Shown here piece by piece: positions 1 to 8,404 of a stretch of DNA of 46,010 bases (within the stretch, counting starts at the first letter, position 1; each line of letters starts with the position of its first letter). The position numbers and the translations under genes were made by a program. This DNA is from Rhodospirillales bacterium (lineage in GTDB: Bacteria; Pseudomonadota; Alphaproteobacteria; Reyranellales; Reyranellaceae): the NCBI GenBank assembly GCA_009377525.1, contig WHTW01000051.1, positions 1 to 46,010 of the forward strand. The letters are read 5' to 3'. Under the pieces are notes generated by a model. It searched no databases. It was given only the letters and a program-made list of their open reading frames with translations, and was not told the origin of the DNA.

Positions 1-8
1 CTCTTGAA

Positions 9-887
9 TCACAACCGATTCACCGGATTCAATATGTTTCCGGACTGACACTTAGCGTTGCGGAATACCAGCGCTACGGCACTTCGAAAAACGTTTGCTC
101 GTCTCACTATTCGCTTGAGCGCCAAAATGTCTCGCGAAAACGCATTCCCCGCTTGTCGGCGGATGACAGTCGCTATGTCGGCGATGCGTATAAGCAGCTC
201 AACCTGCATACCGAGCGTCACCGCGCTTCTGTCAACGCCATGAGCGTCGGCCCACTTTGCCATCGCCTTTTCCGCGCTTGTGCGGACTTCAGCGATCCAG
301 CGCTCAACTTTGTGCTCAAGAATAAATGGTTTAGCTGAATCAGCTATTCTGGGATCGTCTGCTCGTCCAATCCGGACAACGTCTGGCATCGCACCCAACT
401 CCGAGACGCGGTCGAGCACGTTGTCCAAAGCAATATGTGTCTGGGATGCGAGCAGGATTCGGTGTTTTGGATGTCTTTCGAGCCATTGGACGATTATTTC
501 GGCGATGAGCGCCGTCTTACCCGTGCCCGGCGGTCCCTCGATGGCCAATAGCTCAAATTCGCCCAACGCTTTTTTGAGAACATCAACCTTCTCGGAGTCG
601 AGTTTCGGGTCCTTTGCTGAGACGTTGTCCAACTCTATCGGCGCTTGGGCGATCTCCGGATCCGCCACGATGGCCTTAAGACGTGTATTGACCGCTCGGT
701 CATATTCTACCGCATCCAAGGCGGCGTACTGCCGACGAGAATTGGCCGCAGGTTTCATACGCTTAATTGCCACAACACAGTTTTCCTTTGTGTCGAAGGC
801 GCGTGTAATTGTGGCCATTCCGCCCGACCGAATGACGGTCGTCAGGGCATAGCGGTTATTGAGCAAACCTGCTGGAGTATCTGCCAT
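9..887 (-). pseudogene. Remnant of a Ser/Thr kinase-SF1 helicase fusion
   Basis: The 292-residue frame begins with the first strands of a eukaryotic-type protein kinase: a glycine-loop-like IRSGGMATITRAFD near residues 19-32 and VAIKRM, which would hold the ATP-binding lysine. The rest of the kinase (HRD and DFG motifs) is absent. After about residue 45 it passes into a superfamily 1 helicase ATPase with a clear Walker A, GPPGTGKT, near residue 118, followed by a QTHIALDNVLDRV motif Ia region and a helical insert. The frame ends before any Walker B or later helicase motif. Full-length proteins joining a kinase to an AAA_11/AAA_12 helicase exist, so I infer an internal deletion plus a 3' truncation or frameshift. 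The DNA is less GC-rich than the neighbouring catabolic genes, which suggests transfer. The gene may continue out of frame beyond position 1. Confidence 0.6.
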
Positions 888-944
888 CTCTGGTAGTATG
901 AGCCTAAGCGCTTAATACGCAAACGGCCACCTATTTCCGGCTCC

Positions 945-1732
945 TCACCGCGGCCACGCCCTGAGCGCCACCAGGCCGCCGTCGATCGGCAGCAGCACGC
1001 CGGTCACCCAGCGCGCTTCGTCGGAGGCGAGATAGACCGCGCCATAGGCGATGTCCCAGGCCGTGCCCTCGGTCTGCATGGGCACCATGTTCCTGCGCCG
1101 CTCGCGCGCCTCGGCACCCAGATGGGCCACCATCGGCGTGTGCACCGATCCGACGATGATGCAGTTGGCCCGAATGTTCTGCGTCGCATAATCGGCCGCC
1201 ACCGACTGGGTGAAGCCGTGCAGGCCGGCCTTGGCCGTCGAATAGGCGACGGCGCCGGCGCTGCCCATCAGGCCGACGGCGCCGGCGATCGACGACACCA
1301 TGATGATCGAGCCGCCGCCGCCCTTCTTCATCTCGGGATGCAGTACTTGGTGCAGAGCATGGTGGTCGTGAGGTTGGCCTCCAGCACCTTGTGCCAGTCG
1401 GCCGGCGTCACTGTCTCCGGCGTGCCCGGCGCGCCCACGCCGACATTGTTGTGCAGGATGTCGAGTCGGCCGTAGGTTTTTACCGCGAACGCGGCCATCG
1501 CCTCGGCCGCGTCGGCCTGGGCGACGTCGCCCGCGAACACCGAGGCCTCGCCGCCCTCGTCCTTGATCTGCCTGGCGAGCTTGTCGGCGCGCTCGGCGCT
1601 GCGATTGACCAGCACCACCTTGGCGCCCTCGCGAGCAAACAGGATGGCGGTCGCCATGCCGTTGCCCACGCCCTCGCCGCGCGGCGCCGCGCCGGTCACC
1701 ACCGCCACCTTGCCTGCAAGCCGTCCGGCCAT
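945..1732 (-). pseudogene. SDR-family oxidoreductase split by a one-base frameshift
   Basis: Two minus-strand frames (1328-1732 and 945-1331) together make one short-chain dehydrogenase of normal length, about 260 residues. The first has the N-terminal cofactor loop TGAAPRGEGVGNG and the NNVG motif. The second carries MVSS, the catalytic AYSTAKAG (YxxxK) and a typical SDR C-terminus ending in GVLLPIDGGL. At 1332-1338 the codons read Ile-Pro-Arg-stop where the family has Ile-Pro-Glu-Met-Lys, which one missing G explains. The break leaves an ATGA overlap in which the ATG opens the second fragment, so reinitiation could in principle make two chains, but neither would be a complete Rossmann enzyme. 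It is either a recent pseudogene or a sequencing error. Substrate unknown. Confidence 0.8.
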
Positions 1733-1789
1733 TTCGCTCCCCTTCGCCTGGTGCTATTTCAAGGCGAGCTTAGCTGGAGGACTCATATC

Positions 1790-2269
1790 GTGGCCAGCAA
1801 CCAGACCCATGAAGGCGGCTGCACCTGCCGTCATGTGCGCTATCGCGTGACCTCGAAGCCGTTGTTCGTGCATTGCTGCCATTGCCGCTGGTGCCAGCGC
1901 GAAACCGGCGCGGCCTTTGCCCTCAATGCCATGATCGAGGCCGATCGCGTCGAGCTGCTGGCCGGCGAGCCCGAAATGGTGCTGACGCCGTCCGAAAGCG
2001 GCAAGGGCCAGAAGATCTGGCGTTGCCCCAAGTGCCGCATCGCGGTGTGGAGCAACTACCCGGGCGCCGGCGACGCCGCGCGCTTCGTGCGCGTGGGCAC
2101 GCTCGACAATCCCGACGCCATGCCGCCCGACATCCATATCTTCACCATGTCCAAGCAGCCCTGGGTCGTGCTGCCCGGAGGCACGCCTGCAGTCGCTGAG
2201 TTCTACGACATCAAGAAGATGTGGCCGGCGGAAAGCCAGGAGCGGCGCAAGGCGATGCGGCGAGGCTGA
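1790..2269 (+). CDS. GFA family (glutathione-dependent formaldehyde-activating-like) protein
   Basis: This 159-residue protein has the zinc-binding cysteine pattern of the GFA fold: GGCTCRHVRY near residue 9, HCCHCRWCQR near residue 29 and CPKC near residue 75. Family members include the enzyme described as forming S-hydroxymethylglutathione, but most are uncharacterised zinc proteins, so the reaction is not assigned. The frame stays open far upstream on the plus strand, but that part overlaps the SDR gene. The GTG at 1790 is chosen because GGAGG lies at 1776-1780, nine bases before it, and the family N-terminus starts there. It is divergent from the SDR and is followed three bases later by the RraA-like gene, so the two probably share a transcript. 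Confidence 0.85.
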   Translation: MASNQTHEGGCTCRHVRYRVTSKPLFVHCCHCRWCQRETGAAFALNAMIEADRVELLAGEPEMVLTPSESGKGQKIWRCPKCRIAVWSNYPGAGDAARFVRVGTLDNPDAMPPDIHIFTMSKQPWVVLPGGTPAVAEFYDIKKMWPAESQERRKAMRRG

Positions 2270-2272
2270 TCG

Positions 2273-2845
2273 ATGGCTCTGGCCCAGGCCACACGCGACA
2301 AGCTGATCTCCGTCGGCACGGCACGCATCGCCGCCGCCTTCGCCAAGCACGGCTTGCGACATCAATCGCTGACGGGCCTGCGGCCGCTCTCGCCCTTCCA
2401 GGACGCGCTGGCCGGCGAGGTCGCCACGGCGATCGACGCCTGCCCGCCGGGCGGCGTGCTCGCCATGGAGAGCAGCGTGACGTCCGCACCGGTGGCGCTG
2501 CTCACCCGGCGCAAGGTGGCCGGCATCGTCAGCAACAGCCCCCTGCGCAACGCCGCAGAGATCGCGCGCGCCGGATTGCCGGCCTGGCAGCGACCCTCGG
2601 GCCCGGCAGCGAAGCCGCTGCCGATCGAAGCCGGCGACGTGCTGTTCGGCGACCGCGCCGGCCTGATCGTCATCCCCGCCAACCTGGCCGACCAGATCGC
2701 CGAGGAAGCGGCCGAGGCGATGGCCTACGAGGAATTCGTCGCCGAACAGGTGAGCTCGGGCGGCGGCGTCTACGGTCTGCACATCCCGAGCGGCGAGAAC
2801 GCGCGCCGCGCCTTCGCCGCATGGCGGCGCATGAAAGGCCGCTAG
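2273..2845 (+). CDS. RraA-like / HMG aldolase-fold protein
   Basis: The 190-residue product resembles the RraA/4-hydroxy-4-methyl-2-oxoglutarate aldolase fold. It has an N-terminal helix, a glycine-rich GGVLAMESS strand, the VAGIVSNSPLRNAAEIA segment that corresponds to the family's VIDGAVRD region, and the late strand GDVLFGDRAGLIVIP, which is close to the family's GDIVxADxDGVVVVP. The usual GDLDxALWG block is missing, and the Arg-Asp pair that binds substrate and metal reads Arg-Asn. It may therefore be a non-aldolase paralogue. It starts three bases after the GFA stop and its end overlaps the convergent gene by four bases. Confidence 0.7.
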   Translation: MALAQATRDKLISVGTARIAAAFAKHGLRHQSLTGLRPLSPFQDALAGEVATAIDACPPGGVLAMESSVTSAPVALLTRRKVAGIVSNSPLRNAAEIARAGLPAWQRPSGPAAKPLPIEAGDVLFGDRAGLIVIPANLADQIAEEAAEAMAYEEFVAEQVSSGGGVYGLHIPSGENARRAFAAWRRMKGR

Positions 2846-3312
2846 AGCCGGCTGAGATCGACCACCAGGGCCGCGACGTTGCGCGTGCCGATGCCGATGA
2901 TGAGGATGTCGGTGCCGACGCGCATGTACTGATGGCCGGCCGGCGACGGCGACAGCTTGGCGATCAGGCCGGGCGGCGGCGCGGCGGCTTTCAGACCATC
3001 GGGCAGCGGCTGGTCGAGCCGCCAGGCCTTCGTCGGCATGGCAGCGGGAGCACTACAGGCCTTGTCCTTGCGCACCAGCGGGGCCGGGCAGCGGCCGGCC
3101 GCGGCTTCGCCCCGGTAGTAGGCAAAAGCAGCGTCGCGGTCGCGCTGCGGCACGACCATGTTCAGCCTCGGCAGCGGGCTGTCCTTGGCCGGCGGCTTCG
3201 TCTGCTGCGCCGGCGCTGAGGGAGCGGCGGGCGCGCCTTGACGGGCGGGCGGCGTCTGGGCCACGGCAGGCAGCGCGAAGAAGGCCACGAGAGCGATCAG
3301 AACAATGCGCAT
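2842..3312 (-). CDS. Secreted RcnB/CigR-like protein
   Basis: The start at 3312 gives a 156-residue protein with a clear Sec signal peptide (MRIVLIALVAFFALPAVAQ) followed by a Pro/Ala-rich linker. The C-terminal part has the layout of RcnB- and CigR-like periplasmic proteins: two cysteines, a segment resembling GDxLP, then APPPGLIAKLSPSPAGHQY and a final hydrophobic strand (GTDILIIGIG). RcnB is linked to nickel/cobalt homeostasis and CigR to virulence control. Neither role can be assumed here. It lies two bases downstream of the epoxide-hydrolase pair on the same strand and may be the last gene of that operon. Confidence 0.6.
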   Translation of the reverse strand: MRIVLIALVAFFALPAVAQTPPARQGAPAAPSAPAQQTKPPAKDSPLPRLNMVVPQRDRDAAFAYYRGEAAAGRCPAPLVRKDKACSAPAAMPTKAWRLDQPLPDGLKAAAPPPGLIAKLSPSPAGHQYMRVGTDILIIGIGTRNVAALVVDLSRL

Positions 3313-3314
3313 GT

Positions 3315-4340
3315 CTAACCCTGCCAATAGTCGGAGAGCTTGGTCGCCAGCCACCTCGCCAGCGCCGCATTCACCGCCACGGGCTGCTCCTGCGCCATCC
3401 AGTGGCCGGAAGGCACGACGACCTCGGTGAGATCGGCGCAGTCGCGACGCATCGGCTCGGCGAGGGGTGACGTCATGGTCTCGCAGGTGACGTCGTAGGC
3501 GCCGTGCAGGAACAGCACGGGCATCGCAAGCCTGCCGCCGTTGGGCGCGCGCCGGGCGTAGGCGGCGTTGACCTTGTGGTTCATGTACCAGGAGTCGGGG
3601 CCGAAGAAGCCGTTGCGCATCAGCGCCGCGGTATAGGCTTCGAGATCCTGCTCGGTGATCACGTCGGGATCGCGCGGGAAGTCGGGGAAGCCCGCCGCTC
3701 CCACCCAGCCGCCGTTCTTGCGCACCGAGGCGGTGCGGCTCTGCTTGCCGGCCGACTTGGGATCTCCCTTGCGGAACAGCGCCTTCACCGTGTTGCGGAT
3801 GTTGGCCTCGAAGCCCTGGCGGGCCTTGTCGAAGTGGGCCTCGTAGAAGAACTGGTAGTCCCACTGCCCCGCCGGAAATTCCGCCTCGGGATAGACCTTG
3901 CGATCGACCAGCCCGACCACGGTGTCGAGCGTGAAGCCCGTGGCGAGGTAGGGCACGCACAGGCTCGCCACGCCCGACGTCCTGTCGGCGTGGTGCGCGG
4001 CGATGTTCCAGACGACGGGGCTGCCCCAGTCGTGGCCGATCCACACCGCCTTGTCGCGACCGAGCGAGGCTAAAAGCTCCATCATGTCCTGGACGATCAG
4101 CTCCTGCCCAAAATCCTCGTGGCGTGTGTAGGTGCTGGAGCGGCCGTAGCCGCGCATGTCGGGCGCGATGCAGCGGAAGCCAAGGGCCGCCATCGCCGGG
4201 AGCTGATGGCGCCACGACAGCGAAAGCTCCGGCCAGCCATGGCAGAAGATCAGCAGCGGCCCGCTTTCCGGCCCGCAGGCGAGATAGCCCGTGGTGTGGC
4301 GCTGGGCCTTGAGCGTGTGTTCAGTGACCGGAAATGTCAT
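3315..4340 (-). CDS. Epoxide-hydrolase-like alpha/beta hydrolase (copy 2)
   Basis: This 341-residue enzyme has the soluble epoxide hydrolase layout. HGWPE at residues 34-38 forms the oxyanion region, GHDWG at 102-106 carries the nucleophilic Asp104, a lid domain with WYMNHK follows, then HGAYD with the likely acid and SGHWMAQEQP with the catalytic His. An Asp rather than Ser nucleophile points to epoxide hydrolase or haloalkane dehalogenase chemistry. It is a close paralogue of the gene just upstream, with identical length and long identical stretches. The start at 4340 overlaps that gene's stop by four bases (ATGA), so translation is probably coupled. The open frame extends further upstream only as an antisense shadow. 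Confidence 0.88.
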   Translation of the reverse strand: MTFPVTEHTLKAQRHTTGYLACGPESGPLLIFCHGWPELSLSWRHQLPAMAALGFRCIAPDMRGYGRSSTYTRHEDFGQELIVQDMMELLASLGRDKAVWIGHDWGSPVVWNIAAHHADRTSGVASLCVPYLATGFTLDTVVGLVDRKVYPEAEFPAGQWDYQFFYEAHFDKARQGFEANIRNTVKALFRKGDPKSAGKQSRTASVRKNGGWVGAAGFPDFPRDPDVITEQDLEAYTAALMRNGFFGPDSWYMNHKVNAAYARRAPNGGRLAMPVLFLHGAYDVTCETMTSPLAEPMRRDCADLTEVVVPSGHWMAQEQPVAVNAALARWLATKLSDYWQG

Positions 4341-5362
4341 GCCGCACTCCAATAATCGGGCAGCTTCGCCGCCAGCCATCGGGCCAGGGCCGCATTCACG
4401 GCCACCGGCTGCTCCTGCGCCATCCAGTGGCCAGACTTCACCACGACTTCGGTGAGATCGCGGCAATCGCCGCGCATCGGCTCGGCGAAGCGCGAATTCA
4501 CGGTCTCGCAGGTCGTGTCGTAGGCGCCGTGCAGGAACAGCACCGGCATCGAAAGCTTCGGCGACCTGGCCTGCTTCGCATACTGGCTGTTCGCCTTGTG
4601 GTTCATGTACCAGGAGTTCGGTCCGAAGAAGCCGTGGCGCGTCAGCGCCGCGGTGTAAGCTTCGAGATCCTGCTCGGTGATCACATCGGCATCGCGCGGT
4701 ACGTCGGGACAGGCGCCGCCGCCGAACCAGCCGCCGTTCTTGCGCACCGACGCCGTCGCCGAAGGCTTGCCGACGGCGGCCGGATTGCCCTTGCGGAACA
4801 TCGCCTTCACGGCGTTGCGGATGTTGGCTTCGAAGTCGTTGCGCGCCTTGTCGAAGTTCTCTTCGTAGAAATAGTGATAGTCCCACTGCCCGACCGGGTA
4901 GAGATCGGTCGGATAGACGGAGCGGTCGACCAGCGCCAGGCGGTTCTCGACCGAGTTGCCGGCGGCGATGTAGGGCACGCAGAGGCTCGCCACGCCCACC
5001 GTCCTGTCGGGATGGTGCGAGGCCACGTTCCATACGACAGAGCTGCCCCAGTCGTGGCCGATCCACACCGCCTCGGTCGCACCGAGCGAGGCCAGCAGCT
5101 CCAGCATGTCCTCGACGATCAGCCCCTGAGTGAAGTCCTCGTGGCGCGTGTAGGTGCTCGAGCGGCCGTAGCCGCGCATGTCGGGTGCCACGCAACGGAA
5201 GCCCAGCGCAGCCATCGCTGGAAGCTGGTGCCGCCACGACAGCGAGAGCTCGGGCCAGCCGTGGCAGAAGATCAGCAACGGCGCCTTTTCCGCTCCGCAG
5301 GCGAGATAGCCCGTGGTGTGGCGGGCGGTCTTGACGGTGTGTTCGGTGACCGGGAATGTCAT
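4337..5362 (-). CDS. Epoxide-hydrolase-like alpha/beta hydrolase (copy 1)
   Basis: The 341-residue protein is the first of two tandem epoxide-hydrolase-like genes on this strand. It shows the same HGWPE, GHDWG (Asp nucleophile) and SGHW motifs and the same N-terminus, MTFPVTEHT, as its neighbour. Differences cluster in the lid and cap region around residues 130-230, where substrate choice is usually set, so the pair may have split substrates. It is divergent from the crotonase at 5378, with only 15 bases between the two starts, so their promoters must overlap the coding sequences or lie in this short gap. Confidence 0.88.
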   Translation of the reverse strand: MTFPVTEHTVKTARHTTGYLACGAEKAPLLIFCHGWPELSLSWRHQLPAMAALGFRCVAPDMRGYGRSSTYTRHEDFTQGLIVEDMLELLASLGATEAVWIGHDWGSSVVWNVASHHPDRTVGVASLCVPYIAAGNSVENRLALVDRSVYPTDLYPVGQWDYHYFYEENFDKARNDFEANIRNAVKAMFRKGNPAAVGKPSATASVRKNGGWFGGGACPDVPRDADVITEQDLEAYTAALTRHGFFGPNSWYMNHKANSQYAKQARSPKLSMPVLFLHGAYDTTCETVNSRFAEPMRGDCRDLTEVVVKSGHWMAQEQPVAVNAALARWLAAKLPDYWSAA

Positions 5363-5377
5363 GGCACGGAGGCTTCC

Positions 5378-6190
5378 ATGGAAATCGATACCGGCACAAC
5401 CGAACTTTTGTGCTCTGTCCGCGACGGCGTGGCGCTGATCACGCTGAACCGGCCCGAGGCGCGCAACGCCATGTCGGACAAGCTCGCCCCGGCGCTGCGC
5501 ACCCAGATCCGCGAGCGCGGCGAGGACGCGGACGTCGGCGCCATCCTGATCACCGGCGCGGGGACCGCCTTCTGCAGCGGCGGCGACGTCAAGGGCATGG
5601 GCGGACGCGGGCCCAGAGGCCAGATGACCTTCGAGGAGCGGCTGGGCGACCTGCGCTGGCGGCAGGCGGCGCTCACCGGCGCGCTGGTCGCGGTGCGCAA
5701 GCCCACCATCGCGGCCCTGCCCGGCGCGGCGGCCGGCGCGGGCCTTGCCATCGCGCTCGCCTGCGACATCCGCATTGCCGCGCAGTCGGCCTTCGTCAGC
5801 ACCGGCTATGCCAAGGTCGGCCTGTCGGGCGACTACGGCATCGCCTGGCTGCTGACGCGCGCCGTCGGCTCGGCGCGGGCGCGCGAGCTGATGTTCACCG
5901 CCGAGCGCGTCGATGCCGAACGCTGCGAGCGCATCGGCCTGGTGAACCGCGTCGTGCCCGACGACAAGCTGCGCGACGAAGCCTTCGCCTTCGCCAAGTC
6001 GCTGGCCGAAGGGCCGCGCGTGGCGCTGCGCAACATGAAGGACAATCTCGACGACGCACTGCATATCGACTACCCGACCGCGCTGCACCGCGAAGCCGAG
6101 CGCTTGGTGCAGGCGTCGCGTACCGAGGATCACAAGGAAGCGGTGCGGGCGTTCGTGGAGAAAAGAAAGCCGGTGTTCGTGGGAAGGTAG
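5378..6190 (+). CDS. Enoyl-CoA hydratase/isomerase (crotonase) family protein
   Basis: The 270-residue product has the crotonase core: LNRPEARNAMS near residue 25, the first oxyanion-hole segment AFCSGGDVKGM near residue 64, GAAAGAGLAIALACDIRIA near residue 116 and VGLSGDYGIAWLLTRAVG near residue 147. The Asp in that last motif sits where PaaG-type isomerases have their catalytic acid, so isomerase activity is as likely as hydration. The start at 5378 is preceded by GGAGG at 5368-5372; the long upstream extension of this frame is antisense to the hydrolase gene and is not used. A hairpin repeat follows directly after the stop. Confidence 0.9.
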   Translation: MEIDTGTTELLCSVRDGVALITLNRPEARNAMSDKLAPALRTQIRERGEDADVGAILITGAGTAFCSGGDVKGMGGRGPRGQMTFEERLGDLRWRQAALTGALVAVRKPTIAALPGAAAGAGLAIALACDIRIAAQSAFVSTGYAKVGLSGDYGIAWLLTRAVGSARARELMFTAERVDAERCERIGLVNRVVPDDKLRDEAFAFAKSLAEGPRVALRNMKDNLDDALHIDYPTALHREAERLVQASRTEDHKEAVRAFVEKRKPVFVGR

Positions 6191-6260
6191 TCTTCTGGAC
6201 CGCCAGCATCTTGCCGGCTCATGCTCATGATGCCGGCCAGAGGCCGGCGGTCCGGAAGAC
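6190..6260. repeat. Palindromic intergenic repeat
   Basis: Outer arms at 6190-6204 and 6246-6260 are inverted copies of each other with one mismatch in 15 bases. Between them a second dyad (GCCGGC...GCCGGC) adds an inner stem. It sits between the convergent crotonase and oxidoreductase genes, so the folded RNA could end transcription from both sides. The outer-arm layout, with GAAGAC at one end, resembles the larger element at 44103-44298. Confidence 0.7.
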
Positions 6261-6275
6261 CATGACGCCCCCGCG

Positions 6276-7265
6276 TCAAACTCTGATCGCCATCTTGCCC
6301 TTGTTGCGGCCTTCGAAGAGGCCGATCAGCGCCTGCGGCGCCTTGTCGAGGCCGTCGACGATATCGACGATGGCCTTGATCTTTCCTTCCTCCACCCAGC
6401 GCGCGAGCCGGGCTTCGGCCTCGGTGCGCTGGTCGAAGAAATCCATGACGACAAAGCCTTCCAGGCGCAGCCGCTTGGTGACGACCAGGCCGGGCACCCC
6501 CATCGGCCCCGGCGCCGGCTTCTCGACGTCGTATTGCGAGACGTTGCCGCAGCAGACGATGCGGCCGCGCAGGTTCATCAGCGACAGCGCCGCGTCGAGC
6601 ACCGGCCCGCCGGTATTGTCGAAATAGACGTCGATGCCGTTGGTGCACACCGCCCTCAGCGCCCGAAACACGCCGCCCGCCTTGTAGTCGACCGCCGCAT
6701 CGAAGCCGAGGTCGCGTACCAGCCAGTCGCATTTGTCCTGGCCGCCCGCCGTGCCCACGACGCGGCAGCCGGCGAGCCTGGCGATCTGGCCGGCCATCGT
6801 GCCGACCGCGCCGGCCGCCGCCGACACCAGCACCGTGTCGCCCGGCTTGGGCTGTCCGATATTCAGCAGGCCGAAATAGGCGGTGAGGCCGGTGATGCTG
6901 AGCGGCCCGATCAACAGCTCCAGCGGCGCCTTGGTCGTCCGCTTGGTCAATCGTCGCGCCGGCACGGCGGCATAGTCCTGCCAGCCCCAGTCGCCTTCGA
7001 CGATGTCGCCGGCCTTCAGTCCGCCGGCCTTCGAGTCCACCACCTCGCCGATGGCGAAGCCGCTCATGACCTGCCCGGGCTCCAGCGCGTCGCGATAGGT
7101 CTTGCCCATCATCCAGGCGCGGTTGGCCGGATCGAGCGACAGCATGCGCGTGCGCACCAGCGCCTCGCCGTCGCGCGGCACGGGGATCGCCGTCTCGGTC
7201 CACTGGAAGGTGTCGGGGCCGATCTTGCCCTGGGGCTGCTTGGCGTAGAGCCATTGGCGGTTCAT
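6276..7265 (-). CDS. NADP-dependent oxidoreductase, CurA/prostaglandin-reductase type
   Basis: This 329-residue zinc-free medium-chain reductase begins MNRQWLYAKQPQGKIG and shows the family's SLDPANRAWM segment near residue 43. The nucleotide-binding motif SAAAGAVGTMAGQIA is near residue 147 and YFDNTGGPVLDAAL near residue 215. Relatives reduce the double bond of enones such as curcumin or 15-oxo-prostaglandins using NADPH. GGAGG at 7270-7274 supports the ATG at 7265. It faces the crotonase across a hairpin repeat and appears to be a single-gene unit. Confidence 0.88.
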   Translation of the reverse strand: MNRQWLYAKQPQGKIGPDTFQWTETAIPVPRDGEALVRTRMLSLDPANRAWMMGKTYRDALEPGQVMSGFAIGEVVDSKAGGLKAGDIVEGDWGWQDYAAVPARRLTKRTTKAPLELLIGPLSITGLTAYFGLLNIGQPKPGDTVLVSAAAGAVGTMAGQIARLAGCRVVGTAGGQDKCDWLVRDLGFDAAVDYKAGGVFRALRAVCTNGIDVYFDNTGGPVLDAALSLMNLRGRIVCCGNVSQYDVEKPAPGPMGVPGLVVTKRLRLEGFVVMDFFDQRTEAEARLARWVEEGKIKAIVDIVDGLDKAPQALIGLFEGRNKGKMAIRV

Positions 7266-7594
7266 TCGTTCCTCCTGATCAGGCCAGAACTATACCGCGG
7301 TATCAGTCGCCCCGCCCCTTGGGCCAATAGATCGCAAACGTGCCTTCGGCATAGCGTCCGGGTCAGAAGCTTTGGAGACCGGGCAATGAGGATCGCGATG
7401 GTTCGAACCCACCCATCAAGCCAATCCGCGTTCAGATCGATCCTGACGCGACACAGACGTCCGAATGCCAAAAGCGATGCGGGCGTCTTCTATGTCGGCA
7501 TAGGCGATCAGTTCGATGACGACAGGAGGCTTGTCCGCGAGACAGTGACCGTCCTTCGCCCCGCGATTCGTTCCATCAGCGCCGGCCCTTCGCG
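7266..7594. other. Gap without a supported gene
   Basis: This 329-base stretch is visibly less GC-rich than its neighbours, mainly over 7370-7530. It contains the leader of the oxidoreductase at its left end. Short frames exist on both strands but none has a convincing ribosome site together with a recognisable product. It may be a decayed gene or acquired DNA. Confidence 0.5.
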
Positions 7595-8404
7595 TCAGGC
7601 CGGGTCCTTGTAGTTGGCGGCGCGCTTCTGGAGGTTCGACATGATCGTCTCGAGCTGGTTGGGCGATCCGATCAGCTTCTGCTGCTCGACCGACTCGGCC
7701 ATCAGCCCAGCCGCGGCGTCGACAGCGACGGCATCGTTCAGGATGCGCTTGGCGGCGCGGACCGCGTCGGGGCTCTTGGCGGCGATTTCCTTCGCTGTCT
7801 CCAGCGCGGCCGCGCGCGGATCGTCGACCACCTTGGTGACGAAGCCGAGCTGCTGGGCTTCCGCGCCATTGAAGATGCGCCCGGTATAGGTGAGCTCGCG
7901 CACGATGTCCTCGCGCGCCAGATGGCGCATGAGCTGCGTGCCGGCGAGGTCGGGCACCAGGCCCCACTTGATCTCCATCACCGAGAAGCGCGTGTCGGCG
8001 GTGGCGTAGCGCATGTCGGCGCCCAGCATGATCTGGAAGCCGCCACCGAAGGCCACGCCGTGGACGGCAGCGATCACCGGCACCGGCAAGGTGCGCCATT
8101 GCCAGGCGCATTGCTGCGGGCGGTTGGCGATGCCGTGGGTGCGCCTGGTGAGATCGCGCACGCCGGGCACCGCATCGCCGTCCTGCTTCATGGCGGCGAA
8201 GCTTCCCATGTCGAGGCCGGCGCAGAAGGCCTTGCCCTCGCCCGACAGCACGACGCAACGCAGGCCCTTCATCTTTGCGAGCCGGTCGCCCGCTTCGATG
8301 ATGCCCTCGAACATCGCGGGATCGAGCGCGTTCATCTTGTCGGCACGGATCAGGCGCACGTCGGCGACGCCGTCTGAAAAGTCGATCGAGACGCGGTCCT
8401 TCAT
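7595..8404 (-). CDS. Crotonase/enoyl-CoA hydratase family protein
   Basis: The 269-residue protein has the crotonase fold, with KMNALDPAMF near residue 24, AFCAGLDMGSF near residue 60, HGVAFGGGFQIMLGADMRYA near residue 112 and MEIKWGLVPDLAGT near residue 142. The MEIKWGLVPD signature belongs to a subgroup near dienoyl-CoA isomerases whose substrate is not established. I choose the ATG at 8404 rather than a longer start at 8428, because 8404 forms an ATGA overlap with the stop of the preceding 75-aa gene. It is the last gene of the tauE / 75-aa / crotonase operon. Confidence 0.88.
   Translation of the reverse strand: MKDRVSIDFSDGVADVRLIRADKMNALDPAMFEGIIEAGDRLAKMKGLRCVVLSGEGKAFCAGLDMGSFAAMKQDGDAVPGVRDLTRRTHGIANRPQQCAWQWRTLPVPVIAAVHGVAFGGGFQIMLGADMRYATADTRFSVMEIKWGLVPDLAGTQLMRHLAREDIVRELTYTGRIFNGAEAQQLGFVTKVVDDPRAAALETAKEIAAKSPDAVRAAKRILNDAVAVDAAAGLMAESVEQQKLIGSPNQLETIMSNLQKRAANYKDPA

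Noticed and set aside
4334..5377. A long upstream extension of the crotonase frame
   Set aside because: It is antisense to a clear hydrolase gene, and GGAGG plus the family N-terminus place the crotonase start at 5378.
7395..7425. GGTTCGAACC, which looks like a tRNA T-arm
   Set aside because: The flanking bases do not pair into a full T-stem and no acceptor, D or anticodon arm can be built around it.
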